A program made the translations under genes and the position numbers. The notes below the pieces were generated by a model. It was not told where the DNA came from. It did not search any database and saw only the letters and a program-made list of their open reading frames with translations. A DNA stretch of 64,000 nucleotides, taken from Devosia sp. GTDB taxonomy: Bacteria > Pseudomonadota > Alphaproteobacteria > Rhizobiales > Devosiaceae. Below are positions 36,166 to 44,589 of this stretch, piece after piece. Where the stretch lies: positions 60,177-124,176 of the forward strand of contig JAQGJK010000002.1 in assembly GCA_028290665.1 (NCBI GenBank). The letters are read 5' to 3'. The stretch's first letter is position 1. Every line of letters begins with the position of its first letter.

Positions 36166-36822
36166 CTAGAGAAGTGGGAGTTGCTCTCCGAAAGTATGGA
36201 TGGCGTCGGGCACTCCAAATTTTTCAAGCCACTGGTCTAGGAGTGCAACACTCACACCGTCGCCATATCGAAAATCTTCGATCGCCCTCGTTCGGTGTTC
36301 TTCCTTGCGCCTGATATAGTGTGTGAGGCGAAATGGAAATTCGTCGAACTCAGATTGAGCGAATTCGTTCTCACTTCTAATCCACCATTCCGATTTATTG
36401 AATACATACTCGAATTTTGCATCGCCGTTCATACTGCCTGTAAAAACTTCAGTCAGCCAAACTTGATTTATGAAGTTGATAAACTGCGCATAAATTGTTT
36501 CTCCGCCTATCACAAAGAACTGTTTTTGCATATTACAAATAGAAAATGTATCAGCAAGCAACAACGCAGTTGAGATGTCTTTTGCCCACCTCAATTGGTC
36601 AGTTTCTACAATTGGATCACGAGAGAGAACGATATTATAGCGGTTTGGAAGAGGTTTTTTTGGCAGAGAATCGAAGGTTCGCCGTCCCATGATTATGGCA
36701 TGCTTGTCAGTCGTCTCTTTGAAATGCCTTAAGTCGCTTCTGAGCCGCCATGGGAGCCGGTTATCGATACCGATTATGTTGTCAGGATAACTTCTGGCGA
36801 CAACCGACGTCGCTGAAGGCAT
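36166..36822 (-). CDS. folA: dihydrofolate reductase, compositionally foreign
   Basis: The protein is 218 residues from ATG 36822; an ATG at 36852 is also open. It reduces dihydrofolate with NADPH. The motifs are NIIGIDNRLPWRLRSDLRHFK (substrate-binding Trp and Asp), IIMGRRTFDSLPKKPLPNRYNIVLSRD and FFVIGGETIYAQFI, then VWLTEV...GDAKFE. After the normal DHFR end near residue 170 there is an extra roughly 48-residue C-terminal piece (IEDFRYGDGVSVALLDQWLEKF). The gene is strikingly AT-rich (60-base stretches near 33% GC), against a strongly GC-rich background, with unlike codon use. It occupies the usual place of folA between thyA and hflK. The extension could mark a plasmid- or phage-like DHFR. 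Confidence 0.88.
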   Translation of the reverse strand: MPSATSVVARSYPDNIIGIDNRLPWRLRSDLRHFKETTDKHAIIMGRRTFDSLPKKPLPNRYNIVLSRDPIVETDQLRWAKDISTALLLADTFSICNMQKQFFVIGGETIYAQFINFINQVWLTEVFTGSMNGDAKFEYVFNKSEWWIRSENEFAQSEFDEFPFRLTHYIRRKEEHRTRAIEDFRYGDGVSVALLDQWLEKFGVPDAIHTFGEQLPLL

Positions 36823-36910
36823 TTTGGCTTTGTGTCGTCGGGAGGGGACCATCTGAGATATCTAGTAGAGTCGGGGTTAGGACGGAGTTATTGACGACCG
36901 CAATGCGACT

Positions 36911-37396
36911 TCATTTTACACTTTGCGCCAGCGCCGTCAGCGCCGCGCCGTCGACGCGGACCTTGGTCCAGCCGTCCTCCATCACCCCGCCCTGCGATTT
37001 ATAGAACGCGATCGACGGCTCGTTCCAGTCGAGCACCCACCACTCGAACCGCCCGAGGTTTTCGCGGACGCAACGCTGCGCCAGTTCCACCAGCAACGCC
37101 TTGCCAATGCCCTTGCCGCGCAACGCCGGGTCGACGAACAAATCCTCGAGCCAGATGCCGTGATGACCGGCGAACGTCGAATAGGTATAGAACCACAGCG
37201 CGATCCCCGCTGGCTCGCCATCCCACTCGGCGATCTCGCAGAACGCCTTGGGCGCGTCGTTGAACAGGTCTCGCTCGAAGTCGGCCTCCGTCGCGACGAC
37301 CTCGTGCGCCAGTTTCTCGTACACCGCGAGGTCGTTGACGAACTTGAAGATTATGCCGGCATCCGCGCGGGACGCCGGCCGGATGGTGAGCGCCAT
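36911..37396 (-). CDS. GNAT-family N-acetyltransferase, diamine acetyltransferase-like
   Basis: The protein is 161 residues. It resembles spermidine/spermine N1-acetyltransferase-type proteins: IFKFVNDLAVYEKLAHEV, a TEADF..DLF block, WLEDLFVDPALRGKGIGKALL (acetyl-CoA loop) and RFEWWVLDWNEPSIAFYKSQGG. The family acetylates polyamines, thialysine or similar amines. It is separated from the foreign folA by 88 bp and lies 5 bp downstream of the DUF4424 gene on the same strand, so those two are probably co-transcribed. Confidence 0.9.
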   Translation of the reverse strand: MALTIRPASRADAGIIFKFVNDLAVYEKLAHEVVATEADFERDLFNDAPKAFCEIAEWDGEPAGIALWFYTYSTFAGHHGIWLEDLFVDPALRGKGIGKALLVELAQRCVRENLGRFEWWVLDWNEPSIAFYKSQGGVMEDGWTKVRVDGAALTALAQSVK

Positions 37397-37401
37397 CGGG
37401 T

Positions 37402-38421
37402 CTATTCCATAGGCTCGTTATGCACCGCAATCAGGATTTCGAGTTCGCGGTCATATGGCGGATACCAGTCGGTCGCTTCCATGCGGAACGCCGTGTCGCT
37501 GATCTTTTCGACATCGCCATCCCAGCAGAACGATACCAGGTTTTCCGGCGCGCCTTTGTCGATGGTCAGCGTGAACTTGCCGATCGAGCCATACCAATTG
37601 GCGCCCGTCGACCAGACGTAGGAAATCCAATTCTCGACCGGATAACCGCTCTCCGCCGCCTCGGCCTTGGCCTGCTCGCGCTTTGAAGCCCTGATGAAAG
37701 TCGCATCGGTGCAATACTTCTCAAGGGCTTCGGCCGCCGGATCGTAATCCTCATACCCCTCGCTGAGATAGGTCAGCGCTACGGTGCCGCCGACGCTCGG
37801 CTGATAGCTATGCTCGACATCGACGATCTCGCCCGCCGGGAATTCCGCCTCCCAGCTATAAGTCGACCGCAGCGTCCAGATCGGCACGTAGTCGGTCTGC
37901 ATGCCGTTGCCGGCATCATATTCCATCGCCATCACCAGGCCGAGTTCCTGCAACCGGACCTTGTCGGCATCGTCGAGCCCGTTGAGGGCCTCCTGGGTCT
38001 CCATCCCGAACGGCGCCAACGGCACGTCGAGATCGCGGAGGAACTCGCTCTGGTCGATACCGGCGGCGAACGCATACTGGTGCAGTTCGGCGTCGACCGG
38101 TTCGCCGTTGAAGGTGGTCTCGAAGCCGAACAGATTTTCCGTATCGTCGGTCGGGATCGCCACCATGAAATCTCCGCTGCCCTCGATATCGGGCATCGGG
38201 AAGGCGACCAGAACATGCTCGGCCGTGTCGGCGGTATTCTTGAACTCGTATTTCACCCGCACTTCGTCGGGCGAGATGTAAAGATCTTCACTCAGCATCT
38301 GCACGGTGTAGTTCTGGACGAAAATCAACCCGCCCGTGCCCAGTTGGGCGGTGGTGTCATTGGCAGACACCGGAAGTGTCAGCACAGCCAGTGCAACACC
38401 GGCCACCATCGTTTTCTGCAT
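37402..38421 (-). CDS. DUF4424 family exported protein
   Basis: The protein is 339 residues. A signal peptide (MQKTMVAGVALAVLTLPVSA-ND) is followed by DTTAQLGTGGLIFVQNYTVQMLSEDLYIS. The sequence continues RVKYEFKNTADTAEHVLVAFPMPDI. These blocks and the WISYVWSTGANWYGSIGKFTLTIDKG segment define DUF4424, a periplasmic domain of unknown function. Two Cys (YCTDATF, VSFCWDGD) may form a disulfide. It is on the same strand as thyA with 62 bp between, and nothing nearby hints at function. Confidence 0.88.
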   Translation of the reverse strand: MQKTMVAGVALAVLTLPVSANDTTAQLGTGGLIFVQNYTVQMLSEDLYISPDEVRVKYEFKNTADTAEHVLVAFPMPDIEGSGDFMVAIPTDDTENLFGFETTFNGEPVDAELHQYAFAAGIDQSEFLRDLDVPLAPFGMETQEALNGLDDADKVRLQELGLVMAMEYDAGNGMQTDYVPIWTLRSTYSWEAEFPAGEIVDVEHSYQPSVGGTVALTYLSEGYEDYDPAAEALEKYCTDATFIRASKREQAKAEAAESGYPVENWISYVWSTGANWYGSIGKFTLTIDKGAPENLVSFCWDGDVEKISDTAFRMEATDWYPPYDRELEILIAVHNEPME

Positions 38422-38483
38422 CGAAATATTCCCCCACAGACGCGCCCAAGCGACGCTGTCCTAGCGCGAAGCAAGGCTTAGAG

Positions 38484-39278
38484 CTAGACGGCGATCGGCG
38501 CCTTGATGTGCGGATGCGGATCGTAGCCGGTGATCTGGAAATCATCGTACTCGAACGCGAACAGCGAGCGCCGGTCGGGGTTAAGCGTCAGCCTTGGCAA
38601 CGGCCGCGGCTCGCGGGCCAACTGCTCCCGAGCCTGATCGAAATGATTTTTGTACACATGTACGTCGCCGAAACTGTGCACGAACTCACCCACCGCCAGC
38701 CCCGTGACCTGCGCCATCATCGCGGTCAGCAGCGCGTAGGAAGCGACGTTGAACGGCACGCCGAGGAAGACGTCGGCTGAGCGCTGGTACAGCTGGCAGC
38801 TGAGTTTTCCGTCGGCGACATAGAACTGGAACAGGCAATGGCACGGCGGCAGCGCCATGTCGTCGACTTCCGCCGGGTTCCAGGCGGTGACGATGTGCCG
38901 GCGCGAATCCGGTTTGGTCTTGATCGATTGGATGACGCTGGCGATCTGGTCGATGGTACCGCCCTGCCCGTCCGGCCAGCTGCGCCACTGGCTGCCATAC
39001 ACCGGCCCGAGATCGCCGTTCGCATCAGCCCACTCGTCCCAGATCCTGACCCCGTGCTGCTGCAGCCAGCGCACATTGGTCTCCCCGCGCAGAAACCACA
39101 GCAATTCGTAGATGATCGATTTGAGGTGCAGTTTCTTCGTCGTCAGCAGCGGCAACCCCTCAGCGAGGTTGAACCGCATCTGGTACCCGAACACCGACCG
39201 TGTCCCCGTGCCGGTGCGATCCGCCCGGTCCGTGCCGGTGGTCATTACATGGTCAAGCAGATGGAGATAAGCGCGCAT
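38484..39278 (-). CDS. thyA: thymidylate synthase
   Basis: The protein is 264 residues, exactly the E. coli length. It methylates dUMP using methylenetetrahydrofolate, producing dihydrofolate that FolA recycles. Motifs are [17 protein letters not shown], the WDEWAD and VYGSQWRSW blocks, the nucleophile Cys146 in [33 protein letters not shown] and [14 protein letters not shown]. The native partner folA would be expected next to hflK; the gene found there is foreign in composition. Confidence 0.97.
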   Translation of the reverse strand: MRAYLHLLDHVMTTGTDRADRTGTGTRSVFGYQMRFNLAEGLPLLTTKKLHLKSIIYELLWFLRGETNVRWLQQHGVRIWDEWADANGDLGPVYGSQWRSWPDGQGGTIDQIASVIQSIKTKPDSRRHIVTAWNPAEVDDMALPPCHCLFQFYVADGKLSCQLYQRSADVFLGVPFNVASYALLTAMMAQVTGLAVGEFVHSFGDVHVYKNHFDQAREQLAREPRPLPRLTLNPDRRSLFAFEYDDFQITGYDPHPHIKAPIAV

Positions 39279-39389
39279 CTAGCGAGCCTATAGCGATTCG
39301 AGTTGATGCTTGCTCCACCTGAACGGCAGTTTTCCCCACATCCGACATGGCCTCACGACAATTTCCCGCCGATCGCCGTTCAACGCCAT

Positions 39390-39418
39390 TTGCATCCCGC
39401 CACGGCAGCGCTTATATT
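39390..39418 (+). promoter_or_regulatory. ssrA promoter
   Basis: TTGCAT (39390-39395) and TATATT (39413-39418) are separated by 17 nt, directly upstream of the tmRNA acceptor piece. A start near 39425 is expected. Confidence 0.65.
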
Positions 39419-39423
39419 GTCGG

Positions 39424-39735
39424 TGCCCGCAAGGGATATGGCGATAAACGGCTGACGTAATAAACCCATTGGACCCGGGGGCAGTACCCGGCGCCTCCAC
39501 CACTTTCCTCCTGTCATGGCAGGATCATGGGGGCGAAATAGGATCGACAAGGGCGTAAAGGCCAGACTTTTGCTCGGCATGGTACCACCGTCATCGGACC
39601 AAACCTGTAGTTGCCAATGACAACTATGCTCCGGTCGCTCTCGCTGCGTAATGCGGCGCGAGTCCGGGAATTGAAGCCCTCCTGCTGTAGCAGGTAGGAG
39701 GCGGGGTTCGCAGGCACCTGGCAACAGAAGCCTGC
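39424..39735 (+). ncRNA. ssrA: tmRNA, circularly permuted two-piece alphaproteobacterial form
   Basis: The gene is permuted. The acceptor piece comes first, with T stem CCGGG/CCCGG (39475-39491) and acceptor strand CGCCTCC-A-CCA ending at 39502. A 26-nt spacer is followed by the coding piece, whose 5' end GGGGGCG (39529-39535) pairs with the acceptor strand and runs into GAAATAGGATCGACAAGGG. The resume frame at 39613-39651 encodes ANDNYAPVALAA-stop, a typical alphaproteobacterial degradation tag. The outer ends are approximate. tmRNA rescues stalled ribosomes; the tag directs products to ClpXP, helped by SspB encoded immediately downstream. Confidence 0.93.
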
Positions 39736-39751
39736 ACTTTCCTTCCATTTT
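39710..39751 (+). terminator. probable ssrA terminator
   Basis: GCAGGC (39710-39715) pairs with GCCTGC (39730-39735) across a 14-nt loop, followed by pyrimidine-rich ACTTTCCTTCCATTTT. The stem may also be part of the mature coding piece's 3' region. Confidence 0.45.
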
Positions 39752-39813
39752 GCCTTGAAACCGACGCCGGTTCTGGCGCTTTATGGCGCTTCGTTTCGCA
39801 TGAAAGGCACTCC

Positions 39814-40314
39814 ATGGGCGAAGACCTGATCCGCTACGACATCCTCGCGCAGGAAGCGCTCCGAGGCGTCGTCCGTAAAGTGCTGTCGGAAGTTGGCAAA
39901 ACCGGCCTGCCCGGCGACCATCATTTTTTCATTTCCTTCGTCACCCGCGCCCCTGGCGTACGGCTTTCCGAACGCCTGCTCGGCCAGTACGACAAGGAAA
40001 TGACCATCGTCCTGCAGAATCAGTTCTGGGATTTGAAGGTCACCGAGACCGGCTTCGAGGTCGGCCTCAGTTTCGATGGCCATCGCGAATTGCTCGGCAT
40101 CCCGTTCTCGGCTGTCAAAGGTTTCTTTGACCCGTCGGTGCAGTTCGGCATGCAGTTCGATGTCGACAAGAAACCCGACGAGGATGAAGCCCCGGCCGCC
40201 GGCAAGGCCCTAGCCCCCGGCGCCCCGCCGCTGCTTGAAGCCCTCCCCAGCGGCGATCCCGAACTGCCCAAGGACAAAGTCGTCAGCCTCGACAGCTTCC
40301 GCAAAAAGCCCTAG
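39814..40314 (+). CDS. sspB: SspB-family ClpXP adaptor
   Basis: The protein is 166 residues. The folded N-terminal domain (ALRGVVRKVLSEVGKTGLPGDHHFFISF, LSERLLGQYDKEMTIVLQNQFWDLKV, FGMQFDV) matches alphaproteobacterial SspB. The C-terminal half is a flexible Pro/Ala/Asp-rich linker ending KVVSLDSFRKKP, the ClpX-binding tail. SspB tethers ssrA-tagged substrates to ClpXP. Its placement 80 nt downstream of the tmRNA gene on the same strand links tagging and proteolysis. It has its own start ATG 39814. Confidence 0.93.
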   Translation: MGEDLIRYDILAQEALRGVVRKVLSEVGKTGLPGDHHFFISFVTRAPGVRLSERLLGQYDKEMTIVLQNQFWDLKVTETGFEVGLSFDGHRELLGIPFSAVKGFFDPSVQFGMQFDVDKKPDEDEAPAAGKALAPGAPPLLEALPSGDPELPKDKVVSLDSFRKKP

Positions 40315-40322
40315 CCGCTGCG

Positions 40323-40535
40323 ATGATCAAGCGCTCGATCTCGATCGCCGGGCATCGCACCTCGATCGCGCTCGAGGCTGAGTTCTGGGCCGGCATCGAA
40401 GCCGTGGCCGCCGCGCACGCGCTGCCGCTGCCGCTGATGATCAAGCGCATCGACGAGCAGCGCACCGCCGCCAACCTCTCCTCCGCCATCCGCGTCGCCG
40501 TGCTCGACTGGTACCGCAGCGGCAACTCCGCCTAA
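40323..40535 (+). CDS. ribbon-helix-helix domain protein (RHH_4 type)
   Basis: The protein is 70 residues: a beta strand with basic residues (MIKRSISIAGHRTSIALEAEFW) and two helices (AGIEAVAAAHALPLPLMIKRIDEQR, LSSAIRVAVLDWYRSG). This is the RHH_4 family common in alphaproteobacteria next to sspB. The fold usually binds DNA as a dimer, so it may be a small regulator, but targets are unknown. It starts 8 nt after sspB and is surely co-transcribed with it. Its 3' end overlaps the convergent AsmA gene by 4 nt. Confidence 0.85.
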   Translation: MIKRSISIAGHRTSIALEAEFWAGIEAVAAAHALPLPLMIKRIDEQRTAANLSSAIRVAVLDWYRSGNSA

Positions 40536-43500
40536 AACTGCCCGCCCGTCTGACCGTTGCCCACTAGGCCCGGCGGCAGGAAGAGTTGTCCCGGCGCCGT
40601 AAACGACGGCGCATCGGTCGCCGGCGGCAGGAGCTCGAACGCCGGCGGGGGCGTCAGCGGCGCCTGGAACGATGGCGATTGGATCGCCGGCACCGGGGCC
40701 ACCTGCGCCGTCGGCTCCGGCACCGGGTCCGCCGCCGACTCTGGTGCAGGGATAGGCACGATCCGCGTCGGCGCCACCTCCGACTCGGGCACCACCTCCG
40801 GCACCGGCATTGGCGGCCGCTGCGCGGGCGGCGCCGTCAATATTTCGAGGCTGCGGCGCAGGAAACCCGCGTCGACGAACCGTTGTAGCATCTCCTCGTT
40901 TGCAGCGATGCGCTGCTCCTCGGTCAGCCGTGCCAGCTCCGCCGCTGCTTCGGCCGCCGCCTGCTCGGCCGCGATCCGCTCCTGTTCGGCCTCGATCCGC
41001 GCCTGCTCCGCCATCAGCCGCTGCCGCTCCTGCGCCGCCGCCAATTGCCGCGCGTCGTCTTCGGCCTGCAGCGCCTCCAGCCGGTCGACTTCCAGTTCAT
41101 AGGCACGGACCAGGATGAAATCGACCATCTGGCCGACATCGTATTGCCGCACCGGCGCCAGCAGCGAGCCCGACAGCACCGTCTTGACCTGCGAACTGGC
41201 ATCGCTGATCAGCCCGTCGGGATCGGCCACATTGCGCGGTGTCAGCGCAAAATTCCCGGCGAGCCCCAAATCCTTCAGCGTCACCACCAGCCCGCCGAAC
41301 AGCCCCGCCGCGGCGGTCTCGGCTGCAAGGTTGGGCACCCGCAGCGTCCCGCCCGCCAGCAGATAGGTGCCACTGAGTTCCGCCGTCTCGAACGGCCCCG
41401 TCGCCAATGCCGCCTCGGCTGCGGCGACCAGCGTCTCCGGCGTCGCCTCGAGTAGATCGTCGAGCCCCGCCAGCGTGGTGAACACTGCCGGGCTGAAGCC
41501 CTCCGCCGAGAATCCGTCGACGGCGAAGCTCCCTTCGCCGGCAAGCGAGGCGACTATTGCCGCAAGGCTATCGCCGCTGCCGCTGAACTGGCCGTTGAGC
41601 TGCAGCATGCCGCCGAGCAGCGCTGCCGTCTCCGGAGGCACCACTGCGTCGAGATCGACCCCGAGCAGCGTCAGCCGGCCCGAGACCTGCTTGTCCGCCA
41701 GCGGTCCGGAGCAGCACAGCGCCGCATCGAACGTCACGGTCCCCCCGCCCAATCGTCCCGATAGCTCGCGCAGCCGCACCTGCGTATCGTCCCAGCCGAG
41801 GGCGAATTTCGCGTCGGTCACCTGCGTCTGCCCCGCCAGCAGGATCGACGGCGTCGTGACCGCGATCTCGCCCCGCACAGGACGCGGCCCACTGCCGTTG
41901 TCGAGCGGACCGTCGGGCCAGAACGGGTCCGCACCGAACAGCAGCGCCGCCGGACCAGCCGCGAGGCTGACGAGGTTTCCGACACCGATCGTGCCGACCG
42001 CGAGGCTGCCGGTGACCATCGGCCCGGCGCCGCCCGTGCGGAACAGTTCGCCGCCGAATTTCACCTCGCCCGCCTGCCCCTCGATCGCCGTCAGTTGCAG
42101 CGCCCCGTCGCCGCCGAACGCGAAGTTCGCGCTCGCCGCCAGCGGCGCCACGTAAATCCCCGGCGCGCCGACGACATCGGCCACGCCCGATGCGTCCGAT
42201 AGCGCGAGTTCCATCGAGCCCTCCCCCGTCAACCGGTCCGGATTGGCTAGGTCGACGCTGCCATCGAACACGATGCGATCGCCGCCACCCTCGGCCGTGA
42301 TCCCGGTTGCGATCAGCGTCCCCTCGGTCCGCTTGATCACCGCATTGACCCGTACCGGCGCGTTGTCCGGGAACAGCGGCACAGACGCCAAGCCGAACTG
42401 CGCCGCCAACGCTTCGGAACTTGGCGCCGAGAAATTGGCGGTGATCGCCAGCGGCGCCGTCAACGCCGCCAGTAAGCCGCTCGACAATTGTGCATCGAGG
42501 CTGAACTCGGTCGGCCCGAGCGACCCGCTCCCCGCCAGCACCTGCCCGCCCGCCTCGTTGGGGAGGCTGAGCTCAAATGCCAGCTCGGCCGGTGCCGAAC
42601 GGCCAATCAATGCTCGCCAGCTTGCCGGCGCGCCGGCCATGTCGAACAGCCTCGCCAGCGCCGGCGCCGTGCCCGATTTGACCGAAACCGTGCCACTCCC
42701 GGCAAAGCGCGGCGCCTGCACTGTGCCGCCGGCGATGGCCGTAACATCGAACGCCAACCCGCCGAAATCCTCGGCGGTCAGCTGCTCGAATTGGAGCATC
42801 TGGCCTTTCCAGTTTCCATTAGCCACCAGCGCCGTGCCGGACAAATCGAACAACGTCGCCGCCGCTGCGGTCACCGCAAATCTGCCCTCGGGGAAAGTCA
42901 CCAGCAACGCCGAATTCGCACCGCCCTCCGGCAGCAACGCCGCCAGCGCCGCACTATCACCCGCATCCAGCGCCCCGAAATCACCGGTGAAGTCTAGCCG
43001 CCGCTCCGGCCCAAATTCGATGGTTGCACTCAGCGCCTGCGTCTTGCCGTTGAGCTCCAGCGTCGCCTCGCTCAGCGCCAGCGTATCGCCATCGAGGCCA
43101 ATCTTCGTTGTCAGCACGCCCGGCAAATTGACCAGCGGCCCGCCCTCGGCCGGCTTCCGCCACAGCGCCGCCAGCGCATCGAGCCGCTGCGCCGAAACCG
43201 TCGCCGTCCCGGTAAACACCGGTCGGTTCTCTGCCACCCCCAGCGTGCCGCTGAGCGATACCGCGGTTTCGCCGGGCAGCCGCGCGGTGAACTCGCCGAT
43301 GCTCCAGCTCTTGCCGTCAGTCGCCGCATCCATCCGCACCGTCCGCAGCGGCACGCCACGCAGATTGAGTTCGGAGATATCGAGCTGCACCGTGCCGGCG
43401 ATCGGCGGAATCGGTGGTTCCGGCAATTCGGCCAGCAGCCGCACGATCTCGAACGGCGTCACTCCCGTCTCCGCCACCGCATCGCGCGGCGCCAGCGCAA

Positions 43501-44428
43501 ACACCCCGCCCGAGATCACCGCATCGAAATCCCGCGTGGCGCCCAGCCGCAGCACTGCTGCCCCGGTCAACCGCGTCCCGGCCCGGTTTTCATCCGGCGT
43601 CAGCGTATAGCTCGACAGCAGCACCCGCTCCGCCGATGCCTCGATACTGCTCTCGAACACCAGATCGCCCTGTACCTGATCAGCATTCTCCGCCACCGGC
43701 GGCGTCTGCCGATACACCAGCGTGCCGGTATAATCGGGAGCCAGCCCCGGCCCCAGCACGCCATCGGTCGACACCGAATAGGCGCCGGATTCCGGCCTGA
43801 CAAACGCCGACAGCCGGGTCTCCGCCGTGTCGGTGACTTCGGAGGACGACATCCGCACCGCATAGCGCCCGTCACCGTAGTCGAGGTCGCCCTGGAACTG
43901 GAACGGCCCGCGGATCGAGGTCAGTTTCAACTCACCACCGACCCCGGTCACCGCCAGCGTATCGGCCGACCGCCTGTCGAGCAGCCGCACCGTCCCATCG
44001 ACAATCGTGGCGCTGGCAATCGCGACACTCGATGCAGCCAGCGAATCGGTCAACACGAACGGCGTCTCGAGCGCCCCGTCCGCGCCGAGCGCGATATCGA
44101 GCACCGGCGCGTTGAGCACCAGCCGGGTAAACGTGTATCGATCCCGGAGGAAATCCAGCAGCGAGAAATCCGCCTCGACCGACTGGATCGCCACCGCCGG
44201 CGCGTCTTTCGGCCCGATCACCATGTTGGTGAACCGCAATTGCGGTGCCGGCAGCAGGCTGAACGAGATATCGCCGAGGATCTGTACGTCGGTGCCGAGC
44301 ACGTCCGACGCGATCTCCTGCATCCGCTCCCGATAATCGCCCCACTGCACGAAGCGCGGCACGATGAACGCCGCGCTGAGCGCCAGGATGATCAGCACGC
44401 CGGCGACGATGTAGATGCGGTTCAGCAC
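40532..44428 (-). CDS. AsmA-family protein, 1298 residues with coiled-coil and proline-rich tail
   Basis: The GTG 44428 product begins with an inner-membrane anchor (IYIVAGVLIILALSAAFIVPRF). The AsmA opening follows (YRERMQEIASDVLGTDVQILGDISFSLLPAPQLRFTNMVIG). A long beta-rich body of repeated short strands spans to about residue 1080, with the C-terminal AsmA block (LNGQFSGSGDSLAAIVASLAGEGSFAVDG). Residues about 1100-1180 are an Ala/Glu/Gln-rich coiled coil. The end is a Pro-rich tail (PVPEVVPESEVAPTRIVP). AsmA proteins bridge the periplasm and are implicated in phospholipid transport to the outer membrane. The tail is unusual for the family. Confidence 0.9.
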   Translation of the reverse strand: MLNRIYIVAGVLIILALSAAFIVPRFVQWGDYRERMQEIASDVLGTDVQILGDISFSLLPAPQLRFTNMVIGPKDAPAVAIQSVEADFSLLDFLRDRYTFTRLVLNAPVLDIALGADGALETPFVLTDSLAASSVAIASATIVDGTVRLLDRRSADTLAVTGVGGELKLTSIRGPFQFQGDLDYGDGRYAVRMSSSEVTDTAETRLSAFVRPESGAYSVSTDGVLGPGLAPDYTGTLVYRQTPPVAENADQVQGDLVFESSIEASAERVLLSSYTLTPDENRAGTRLTGAAVLRLGATRDFDAVISGGVFALAPRDAVAETGVTPFEIVRLLAELPEPPIPPIAGTVQLDISELNLRGVPLRTVRMDAATDGKSWSIGEFTARLPGETAVSLSGTLGVAENRPVFTGTATVSAQRLDALAALWRKPAEGGPLVNLPGVLTTKIGLDGDTLALSEATLELNGKTQALSATIEFGPERRLDFTGDFGALDAGDSAALAALLPEGGANSALLVTFPEGRFAVTAAAATLFDLSGTALVANGNWKGQMLQFEQLTAEDFGGLAFDVTAIAGGTVQAPRFAGSGTVSVKSGTAPALARLFDMAGAPASWRALIGRSAPAELAFELSLPNEAGGQVLAGSGSLGPTEFSLDAQLSSGLLAALTAPLAITANFSAPSSEALAAQFGLASVPLFPDNAPVRVNAVIKRTEGTLIATGITAEGGGDRIVFDGSVDLANPDRLTGEGSMELALSDASGVADVVGAPGIYVAPLAASANFAFGGDGALQLTAIEGQAGEVKFGGELFRTGGAGPMVTGSLAVGTIGVGNLVSLAAGPAALLFGADPFWPDGPLDNGSGPRPVRGEIAVTTPSILLAGQTQVTDAKFALGWDDTQVRLRELSGRLGGGTVTFDAALCCSGPLADKQVSGRLTLLGVDLDAVVPPETAALLGGMLQLNGQFSGSGDSLAAIVASLAGEGSFAVDGFSAEGFSPAVFTTLAGLDDLLEATPETLVAAAEAALATGPFETAELSGTYLLAGGTLRVPNLAAETAAAGLFGGLVVTLKDLGLAGNFALTPRNVADPDGLISDASSQVKTVLSGSLLAPVRQYDVGQMVDFILVRAYELEVDRLEALQAEDDARQLAAAQERQRLMAEQARIEAEQERIAAEQAAAEAAAELARLTEEQRIAANEEMLQRFVDAGFLRRSLEILTAPPAQRPPMPVPEVVPESEVAPTRIVPIPAPESAADPVPEPTAQVAPVPAIQSPSFQAPLTPPPAFELLPPATDAPSFTAPGQLFLPPGLVGNGQTGGQF

Positions 44429-44525
44429 GTGTTCGAGTCACCCATTTTGCTGGAATTTACGGGAGTTACCTGCCCCCGTCACCTTGCAATGCTGGCTCGG
44501 CGTCGCTCCGTCGCAGTTCTCACCA

Positions 44526-44562
44526 ACAAATGAAAACGGCCGGGCTGCCTGGCCCGGCCGTT
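44526..44562 (-). terminator. terminator downstream of the broken esterase-like gene
   Basis: AACGGCCGGGC (44535-44545) and GCCCGGCCGTT (44552-44562) form a perfect 11-bp stem with a 6-nt loop. On the minus strand TTCATTT follows, completing TTTTC. It still sits 28 nt after the pseudogene stop. Confidence 0.8.
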
Positions 44563-44589
44563 GTCTTGTTGGATTCAGAAGCCGCCAGC

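Noticed and set aside
36295..36573. 92-codon plus-strand frame inside the AT-rich folA
   Set aside because: It has no family match or ribosome site, and folA on the other strand is well supported by motifs.
36161..36865. Short direct repeats flanking the foreign folA as an insertion footprint
   Set aside because: CTAGAGAAGTGGGAG and CTAGTAGAGTCGGGG look alike but match imperfectly and could be chance.
42243..43610. 455-codon Ser/Ala/Pro-rich open frame on the plus strand
   Set aside because: It lies entirely opposite the AsmA gene, with a low-complexity composition typical of a shadow frame.
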